A stretch of 15,919 bases of DNA from the NCBI GenBank assembly GCA_000432915.1, contig HF995230.1, positions 1 to 15,919 on the forward strand. Direction: 5' to 3'. This DNA is from Firmicutes bacterium CAG:194 (GTDB taxonomy: Bacteria; Bacillota; Clostridia; Lachnospirales; Lachnospiraceae). Positions 6,466 to 12,145 of the stretch are shown here, one piece after another; position 1 is the stretch's first letter, and each line of letters starts with the position of its first letter. The notes beneath the pieces were generated by a model that had not been told where the DNA came from, made no database searches, and worked only from the letters and a program-made list of their open reading frames with translations. The position numbers were made by a program, and so were the translations under genes.

Positions 6466-7861
6466 TACGCTTACAAAAACAAAACAGGAATTTGTACCGA
6501 TCGAAGAAGGAAAGGTCCGTATGTATGTCTGCGGTCCTACCGTATACAACCTGATCCATATCGGAAATGCACGTCCGATGATCGTATTTGATACGGTACG
6601 CCGCTATATGGAGCATAAAGGCTATGAGGTTAATTATGTATCCAACTTTACCGATGTGGACGATAAGATCATCAAAGCTGCGATCGAGGAAGGCGTAGAT
6701 GCTTCCGTGATCAGCCAGCGTTATATCGCAGAATGTAAAAAGGATATGGCAGCCATGAATGTAAAGCCTGCCACTACACATCCGCTTGCCACGCAGGAAA
6801 TTGGCGGTATGATCGATATGATAAAGACATTGATCGACAAAGGGCATGCTTATGTGGCAGCAGACGGAACTGTTTACTACAGAACAAGAAGCTTTAAGGA
6901 TTATGGAAAGCTTTCCCATAAAAATATCGACGATTTAAGAGGCGGTAACAGAAGCCTTCTCGTATCCGGCGAGGATCAGAAGGAAGACCCGCTTGACTTT
7001 GTATTATGGAAACCGAAAAAAGACGGCGAGCCATACTGGGAATCTCCATGGTGCGACGGTCGTCCGGGCTGGCATATCGAATGCTCCGTTATGAGCAAAA
7101 AATACCTCGGTGATGAGATTGATATTCATGCAGGCGGCGAAGATCTGATCTTCCCACATCATGAAAACGAGATCGCACAGTCGGAGGCATGCAACGGCAA
7201 GATCTTTGCAAGATACTGGATGCATAATGCGTTCCTGAACATTGATAATAAGAAGATGAGTAAATCACTCGGTAACTTCTTTACCGTACGTGATATCAGT
7301 GAAAAATACGATCTGCAGGTGCTTCGTTTCTTTATGCTTTCCGCACATTACAGAAGCCCGCTGAACTTCAGTGCGGAGCTGATGGAAGCTGCCAAGAACG
7401 GACTGGAGAGAATCCTGACCTGTGCCCAGAACCTGCAGTACAGATTAGAGCATGCGGCAAACAGCCACATGACAGAAGAAGAGAGCAGGCTTTATGAGCA
7501 GGCGGTAACTTATGTAAACCGTTTTGATGAAGCGATGGATGATGATTTCAATACGGCAGATGCCATTTCCGTTATCTTTGAACTGGTAAAATTCATCAAC
7601 TCCAATACAGGGGAAGAAAGTTCCAAGGCATATTTACAGAATCTGTACGAAGAGCTGAAAATGCTGACAGATATTTGCGGTCTGCTCATTGAGCCGAAGC
7701 AGGAGCTTCTCGATGCAGATATTGAAAAGCTGATCCAGGAAAGACAGGATGCCAGAAAGCAGAAGAACTTTGCCCGTGCAGATGAGATCCGTAACGAGCT
7801 GCTGGAGAAGGGTATCGTGTTAGAGGATACCAGAGAAGGAGTAAAATGGAAGAGAGCATAA
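6452..7861 (+). CDS. cysS: Cysteinyl-tRNA synthetase
   Basis: Class I aminoacyl-tRNA synthetase that charges tRNA-Cys. It has 469 residues, normal for the family. HIGN (36-39) is the HIGH motif, and KMSKS is at 268-272. Zinc ligands equivalent to the E. coli enzyme are visible: Cys27 (YVCGPT), Cys211 (WHIECS), His236 and Glu240 (FPHHENE). The C-terminal segment IQERQDARKQKNFARADEIR is typical of CysS. AAAGGAG precedes the ATG, which lies inside the end of cysE. The gene overlaps mrnC by 16 nt. Being downstream of a TGC-specifier T-box, it is expected to rise when its own product tRNA is undercharged. Confidence 0.98.
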   Translation: MRIYNTLTKTKQEFVPIEEGKVRMYVCGPTVYNLIHIGNARPMIVFDTVRRYMEHKGYEVNYVSNFTDVDDKIIKAAIEEGVDASVISQRYIAECKKDMAAMNVKPATTHPLATQEIGGMIDMIKTLIDKGHAYVAADGTVYYRTRSFKDYGKLSHKNIDDLRGGNRSLLVSGEDQKEDPLDFVLWKPKKDGEPYWESPWCDGRPGWHIECSVMSKKYLGDEIDIHAGGEDLIFPHHENEIAQSEACNGKIFARYWMHNAFLNIDNKKMSKSLGNFFTVRDISEKYDLQVLRFFMLSAHYRSPLNFSAELMEAAKNGLERILTCAQNLQYRLEHAANSHMTEEESRLYEQAVTYVNRFDEAMDDDFNTADAISVIFELVKFINSNTGEESSKAYLQNLYEELKMLTDICGLLIEPKQELLDADIEKLIQERQDARKQKNFARADEIRNELLEKGIVLEDTREGVKWKRA

Positions 7862-8286
7862 GTCTGCTTTCGCAGATCAAGGAAACATTTGCCTGTAAGG
7901 AAACGGATATCAGAACCTATTCGCCGATCACGCTTGCTTTTTTAGGCGACTGTATTTATGATCTTGTGATCCGAACTGTTCTGGTGGAGCGATGCAATCG
8001 TGATGCCAACAGTTTACATAAGATCAAAAGCGCGGTGGTGAAAGCGGATGCGCAGGCAGAGATGATCGAAGCACTTCTGCCGGAGCTGACGGAAGAAGAA
8101 GCCGGTGTATACAGAAGAGGCAGAAATGCCAAAACCTCACATACCGCAAAAAATGCATCAGTGGTTGCTTACCGGAAAGCGACCGGGTTTGAGGCTTTGA
8201 TGGGCTATTTATATTTGACGGAACAGACAGACAGACTGCTTTTTCTTGTAAAGAAGGGGCTTACGCTGATCGGAAAAGAAATCTGA
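7846..8286 (+). CDS. mrnC: Mini-ribonuclease III
   Basis: RNase III-like catalytic domain without a double-stranded RNA-binding domain, known in Bacillus for 23S rRNA 5'/3' end maturation. It has 146 residues. Catalytic carboxylates are visible as Asp35 in LAFLGDCIYDL and Glu116 in GFEALMGYLYL. The RGRNAK...HTAKNASV..YR region is typical of the family. SD AAGGAG lies just upstream of the ATG, inside the end of cysS. The cysS-mrnC-rlmB order is the same as in Bacillus. Confidence 0.95.
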   Translation: MEESISLLSQIKETFACKETDIRTYSPITLAFLGDCIYDLVIRTVLVERCNRDANSLHKIKSAVVKADAQAEMIEALLPELTEEEAGVYRRGRNAKTSHTAKNASVVAYRKATGFEALMGYLYLTEQTDRLLFLVKKGLTLIGKEI

Positions 8287-8331
8287 CGGCAGGATCAAGT
8301 GACCGGGAAAACGGGTAGAAATGAGGAAAAG

Positions 8332-9081
8332 ATGCGATACGAAGAATTTACGATAGAAGGCAGAAATGCGGTCATAGAAGCATTTCGCAGTGGCAAGCCG
8401 ATTGATAAGGTATTTATTTTGGACGGCTGTCAGGATGGACCTATGGTGACCATCCGCAGGGAAGCAAAGAAAAAGGATGTCATGATCAAGTATGTGACAA
8501 AGGAACGTCTTGACCAGATGTCCGAGACCGGCAAGCATCAGGGTGTCATCGCCTATGCGGCGGCTTATGAATATGCGGAGGTTTCCGATATTCTGGAAAA
8601 AGCAAAAGAAAAGGGAGAAGATCCGTTTATTTTTATTCTGGATAATATTGAGGATCCGCACAATCTTGGTGCGATCATCAGAACAGCCAATTTAGCAGGC
8701 GCGCATGGAGTGATCATTCCGAAGAACCGGGCAGTCGGACTGACTGCGACCGTTGCGAAGGCATCTGCAGGTGCACTGAATTACACGCCGGTTGCAAAGG
8801 TGACAAACCTTTCCCAGACGATCGAAGAGCTGAAAAAAGAAGGGCTTTGGTTTGTCTGTGCGGATATGGATGGTGAGATCATGTACAGGCAGAATCTGAC
8901 AGGGCCGATCGGACTGGTGATCGGGAATGAAGGGGAAGGTGTAGGACGTCTTGTGAAGTCCAAATGTGATCTTGTGGCAAGGATCCCTATGCAGGGAGAC
9001 ATAGATTCCCTGAATGCATCTGTGGCAGCGGGTGTACTTGCCTATGAGGTTGTCAGACAGAGAATGCAGGTAAAGAAATAG
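8332..9081 (+). CDS. rlmB: 23S rRNA (guanosine-2'-O)-methyltransferase, RlmB/TrmH family
   Basis: SPOUT methyltransferase, expected to use SAM to methylate the 2'-O of a 23S rRNA guanosine (G2251 in E. coli). With the ATG at 8332 (GAGGAAAAG just upstream) the protein has 249 residues. A longer GTG start at 8299 has no good ribosome site and lacks family similarity. The N-terminal substrate-binding domain begins IEGRNAVIEAF. Knot motifs follow in order: NIEDPHNLGAIIRTA (105-119, with the Asn and Arg of motif 1), LVIGNEGEG (195-203) and IPMQGDIDSLNASVA (218-232). The gap to mrnC is 45 bp. Assignment to RlmB rather than another TrmH-like enzyme rests on the N-terminal domain and the synteny. Confidence 0.93.
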   Translation: MRYEEFTIEGRNAVIEAFRSGKPIDKVFILDGCQDGPMVTIRREAKKKDVMIKYVTKERLDQMSETGKHQGVIAYAAAYEYAEVSDILEKAKEKGEDPFIFILDNIEDPHNLGAIIRTANLAGAHGVIIPKNRAVGLTATVAKASAGALNYTPVAKVTNLSQTIEELKKEGLWFVCADMDGEIMYRQNLTGPIGLVIGNEGEGVGRLVKSKCDLVARIPMQGDIDSLNASVAAGVLAYEVVRQRMQVKK

Positions 9082-9099
9082 ACGAAAATGAGGTAACAA

Positions 9100-9717
9100 A
9101 TGCGGGACAGATGGAAGGATTGTTCGGATGAAGAACTGATCATACGACTGCGTGAAGGAGAGCAGGAGGTCATGGATTATCTGATGGATAAATATAAAAA
9201 TCTTGTCAGGGATAAAGCAAAATCCATGTATATTCTGGGTGGTGATACAGAGGATCTGATCCAGGAAGGAATGATCGGTCTGTTTAAAGCTGTCAGAGAT
9301 TATGATTTTGGCAGGGATGCCGGCTTTTCAACATTTGCCACGCTCTGTATTTCCAGACAGATGTATACGGCTGTGCAGGCATCCGGACGAAAAAAACATA
9401 TGCCCCTTAATACATATATTTCATTGTCAGGCGAGACAACACATACGGATGAGCAGAAGGAAAATGTGCCTCTGGAAAACGTATTGCAGTCAGGACAGCT
9501 CAGTGATCCGGAAAAAATGCTCATAGACCGGGAAAATGTGGAATATATTGAACAGATGATACAGTCCCGGCTCAGCAGCTTTGAAAAGCAGGTGCTGGAT
9601 CTGTATCTGACCGGAATGGGATATGTGGAGATTGCAAAGGTACTTGGAAGGGATGAAAAGTCAACAGATAATGCATTGAGCAGACTGAAATCAAAATTAC
9701 GGAAGGTGATCGAATAA
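9100..9717 (+). CDS. sigH: RNA polymerase sigma factor SigH (sporulation/transition-state type)
   Basis: Sigma-70 family factor of 205 residues. Region 2 is seen in DTEDLIQEGMIGLFKAVRDYD, followed by FSTFATLCISRQM (core and -10 recognition). The spacer has GRKKHMPLNTYISLSG, very like Bacillus SigH. Region 4 helix-turn-helix is at about 173-203 (YVEIAKVLGRDEKSTDNALSRLKSKL). In Bacillus SigH directs early sporulation and competence genes. The ATG follows rlmB by 18 bp with GAGGT upstream, so it is read as the last gene of the cysE operon. In Bacillus yacP lies between rlmB and sigH; it is absent here. Another promoter of its own cannot be excluded. Confidence 0.93.
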   Translation: MRDRWKDCSDEELIIRLREGEQEVMDYLMDKYKNLVRDKAKSMYILGGDTEDLIQEGMIGLFKAVRDYDFGRDAGFSTFATLCISRQMYTAVQASGRKKHMPLNTYISLSGETTHTDEQKENVPLENVLQSGQLSDPEKMLIDRENVEYIEQMIQSRLSSFEKQVLDLYLTGMGYVEIAKVLGRDEKSTDNALSRLKSKLRKVIE

Positions 9718-9784
9718 CAGATGACCGAATATGTTGAAAAAACGACCGCATCTGCATGAAAAATGGAGAAAACGGGAAATAGAT

Positions 9785-9814
9785 TTGACTGCATTTGGCA
9801 TGTTGATATATGAT
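9785..9814 (+). promoter_or_regulatory. Probable promoter for the coiled-coil gene
   Basis: TTGACT (9785-9790), 18-bp spacer, TATGAT (9809-9814): five of six matches in each box, about 65 bp before the ATG at 9879. Confidence 0.55.
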
Positions 9815-9878
9815 AAAAAGGAAGTGTAAACTGTAGCAAAGCTATTACATAGCATAAAAGAATGAGAGGGAATTTCAG

Positions 9879-10193
9879 ATGGAGAGAAATGATCCAAATA
9901 CCAAGATGAGAGAAAAAATCTACAAAGAATTAAAGGTTAATTTCCAAAATCTTGAGCAGCAGATTAAAGAGCTGGAAAATTTAAACGCCGAATATGCGAT
10001 CAAATGTGATCTGTACGGACAGTGTCTGGCAGAGCATCTGCTGAGCAGCGGCAGTGATGTGATCAAGAAGCATTTAGAGGAAACACATGCCAAGATTCAG
10101 GAAAATGAAGAAGCGATCAAGCAGCTGAAGCTGGAAAGAGATGCTTATCGCATCGAGATTGAGATCTACGAAAATAACATCAAGGATAAATAA
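9879..10193 (+). CDS. Small coiled-coil protein of unknown function
   Basis: A 104-residue, highly charged protein with no signal peptide, membrane segment or recognised domain. Two helical stretches with heptad-like spacing are seen: residues about 14-40 (IYKELKVNFQNLEQQIKELE) and about 62-103 (IKKHLEETHAKIQENEEAIK and on), joined by a loop (GQCLAEHLLSSGSD) with two cysteines nearby. It would form a helical hairpin or dimer. GAGAGGGA lies about 9 nt before the ATG. It has its own promoter candidate and a strong terminator, so it looks monocistronic. Coding is supported by the RBS, codon use like the neighbours, and the terminator right after the stop. I do not recognise it and assign no function. 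Confidence 0.8.
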   Translation: MERNDPNTKMREKIYKELKVNFQNLEQQIKELENLNAEYAIKCDLYGQCLAEHLLSSGSDVIKKHLEETHAKIQENEEAIKQLKLERDAYRIEIEIYENNIKDK

Positions 10194-10206
10194 AGCAGAT
10201 AAAAAG

Positions 10207-10245
10207 AACAGCGCTGTGTCTTAGATGGATACAGCGCTGTTTTGT
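10207..10245 (+). terminator. Intrinsic terminator of the coiled-coil gene
   Basis: AACAGCGCTGT (10207-10217) pairs with ACAGCGCTGTT (10231-10241), loop 13 nt, followed by TTTG. Each arm is itself nearly palindromic. Confidence 0.85.
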
Positions 10246-10279
10246 TCTGTTTTCAGCTTCAGCGTTCTGTCTCTGATGC

Positions 10280-10315
10280 CAGGTGAAAGGGGGGTACCTC
10301 AGTGTACCTCACCTG
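10280..10315. other. Bulged inverted repeat between two terminators
   Basis: CAGGTGA (10280-10286)/TCACCTG (10309-10315), then a one-sided 6-nt bulge, then GGTAC (10293-10297)/GTACC (10304-10308) with a 6-nt loop. It lies between the coiled-coil terminator and the tRNA terminator, so it is probably not in either mature transcript. Function unknown. Confidence 0.35.
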
Positions 10316-10359
10316 AAGGGAAAAAAGAAAACCTCGAAAATGCCGTATTTTCAAGGTTT
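10315..10359 (-). terminator. Terminator of tRNA-Thr
   Basis: On the minus strand, stem AAACCT-GAAAAT/ATTTTC-AGGTTT (10359-10329, one C-A mismatch, 5-nt loop), followed by a T-rich stretch (complement of the A run at 10321-10330). It lies about 20 nt past the tRNA 3' end. Confidence 0.8.
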
Positions 10360-10378
10360 CTAGGGGAAAAATTGTAAG

Positions 10379-10450
10379 AGCTGCTGACGGGAATTGAACC
10401 CGTGACCCCTTCCTTACCAAGGAAGTGCTCTACCTCTGAGCCACAGCAGC
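10379..10450 (-). tRNA. tRNA-Thr (anticodon GGT)
   Basis: The minus strand folds as a complete 72-nt cloverleaf: acceptor GCTGCTG/CAGCAGC, D-arm GCTC-AGAGGTA-GAGC, anticodon stem CTTCC/GGAAG with loop TTGGTAA giving anticodon GGT (reads ACC/ACT), 5-nt variable loop, T-arm ACGGG-TTCAATT-CCCGT, discriminator T. The 3' CCA is not encoded and must be added after transcription. Own promoter and terminator flank it. Confidence 0.97.
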
Positions 10451-10469
10451 TTTTTTGTTACCGAACGAT

Positions 10470-10498
10470 ATTGTATCAAAGAAACGATTCTTTGTCAA
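10470..10498 (-). promoter_or_regulatory. Promoter of tRNA-Thr
   Basis: On the minus strand: perfect -35 TTGACA (10498-10493), 17-bp spacer, TACAAT (10475-10470), 19 bp before the mature tRNA 5' end. Confidence 0.85.
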
Positions 10499-10585
10499 AC
10501 AAAAACTGGATTCTCAGCGTAAAATATGGTAAAATTCTGAATAAGTCAAGTATTGGTGAGAGGGTTATAAGGAGAAGGATACTAC

Positions 10586-12145
10586 ATGAATCAAAATCTT
10601 TATATGAGGGATTTTATAAAAGATAATAACCGCAGGATCAATGGGATTCTCGGGAAGCTGATCGCGGCATTTCTGATACTGATCCCTGCGGCGGTTATCG
10701 CATGGCAGGTGGATGTGCTTGTGCTGGAAAAGAGCACACTTATCAAAGTATGTCTCTTGATTTTTGCGGCATCGGTTATTCCGGTGATCGTCTGCCGGTA
10801 TTCTTATAATGAAACAGTCAACCGATGTGTCTGTCTGACACTTATGGAAGGGCTTGTCTGTCTGGTTGCCTGTAATGATGTGATCAGTCTGAAGCTGTTT
10901 TATGTGATCGTACCGCTTGTCAGTCTTCTGTATGCGGATAAAGCGATATTTATACACACGGCAAGAAATTGTTTTTTTGCCATGCTCTGTGTATTTTTGT
11001 ATAAATTTTACCAGACGGACCACAGACTTCATACGCTGCGCTACACATATCAGACAAGCTATGAAGAAATACTTGCGACTGTACTGGAGTATCTGATCTT
11101 AATGCTTCTGATGTATCTGCTCTGCATGAAGGAAAGGGATATGATCCTGTCCGGTTTTTTGCTGGAACAAAGAGAGGATGGCAGTTATGTGACAGCAGCA
11201 GTGGCTGCAACACCGGCAGCAGAGACGGAGCAGGCAGCGACTTATAATACAAAGGGCTTATTTCTGGAGATCAATCAGAAAATACAGAGTATGATCCGGG
11301 GAAAGGATAAGGTTTTTCTGCTGCATGTGGATTATGATCTGCCCAGCGTACTCGTTGGAGATACCGAAAAGATCCGTCTTGCCATGATCAACATCTTAAG
11401 TGATCTGCTGCAGTTTACGGAGCAGGGAACAGTCACAATGACCGTTACTTATGAAAAGGGTATTCTGCCAAGAAGAGGGCAGAATATCACACTGGTGTGC
11501 AGGATCGACTGCAGTGAGGATCTGACGGAAGATCTGCGTTATGGAAATGCACCGGGATTTGCGCTTGCCAAAAATATGATCCAGAAGCTGAACGGTATCT
11601 TTTTGGATAAGACCGCTGGAGCAGAGGTCAGACAGACCAAATTTGTGATTTCATTTTTGCAGACGGTTGAGGATGAGGAAACGATCGGACAGATCAAGGA
11701 GAAACACAGAGAAGAGCAGAAGGAACTGATCACAGATTCCCGCAAAAAGGCACAGAATCTGTATTACGCCAAGCAGGTGAAGGCACTTGTGGTAGATGAC
11801 AGTCCGGTAAACTGTAAGCTGGTCGCATCTTTGCTGAAATCATATGGTATGCAGGCAAAGACAGTGGAAAGTGGTGAAGAGGCGATTGAAGAGCTTCATA
11901 CAAGGAAATATGATTTTGTTATTCTTGATCATATGATGCCTGTTAAGGGCGGTATCCAGACAGCAAAGGAGATCAGACAGCTTGCGGATCCTTATTTTGA
12001 ACTTCTGCCGCTTTTAGTCATGACATCCAATATTACGGAGGAGTCCAAACAAATCTTTTATGACTGCGGCTTTTCCGAAGTTATCTCAAAACCGATTAAG
12101 GAGGAGGAACTGCGACAGGCACTGGCACATTGCATGTTCTTATGA
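10586..12145 (+). CDS. Membrane protein with degenerate histidine-kinase domain and C-terminal receiver domain
   Basis: A 519-residue protein. Residues about 20-185 contain about five to six membrane helices. A Thr/Ala-rich linker (about 203-220) leads to a region of about 225-358 that recalls a HATPase_c domain: VGDTEKIRLAMINILSDLLQFTEQG (258-281) matches an N-box with the key second Asn replaced by Asp273, and GFALAKNMIQKLNG (324-337) matches a G2/helix segment, but no DxGxG (G1) box and no H-box phospho-acceptor His are present. Residues 398-519 form an intact receiver domain with Asp404-Asp405, phospho-acceptor Asp448 (VILDHMMP), Thr480/Ser481 and Lys502. The kinase half is therefore probably inactive, and the receiver may be phosphorylated by another kinase. 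RBS GGAGAAGGA lies upstream. The stop overlaps the next gene's ATG (ATGA), implying coupled expression. Confidence 0.85.
   Translation: MNQNLYMRDFIKDNNRRINGILGKLIAAFLILIPAAVIAWQVDVLVLEKSTLIKVCLLIFAASVIPVIVCRYSYNETVNRCVCLTLMEGLVCLVACNDVISLKLFYVIVPLVSLLYADKAIFIHTARNCFFAMLCVFLYKFYQTDHRLHTLRYTYQTSYEEILATVLEYLILMLLMYLLCMKERDMILSGFLLEQREDGSYVTAAVAATPAAETEQAATYNTKGLFLEINQKIQSMIRGKDKVFLLHVDYDLPSVLVGDTEKIRLAMINILSDLLQFTEQGTVTMTVTYEKGILPRRGQNITLVCRIDCSEDLTEDLRYGNAPGFALAKNMIQKLNGIFLDKTAGAEVRQTKFVISFLQTVEDEETIGQIKEKHREEQKELITDSRKKAQNLYYAKQVKALVVDDSPVNCKLVASLLKSYGMQAKTVESGEEAIEELHTRKYDFVILDHMMPVKGGIQTAKEIRQLADPYFELLPLLVMTSNITEESKQIFYDCGFSEVISKPIKEEELRQALAHCMFL

Noticed and set aside
8299..8331. N-terminal extension of rlmB from a GTG at 8299
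   Set aside because: No good ribosome site, and the extra residues do not fit the family; the ATG at 8332 has GAGG at a proper distance.
9718..9754. Terminator after sigH (CAGATG ... CATCTG)
   Set aside because: Only a 6-bp stem with a long loop and no T run.
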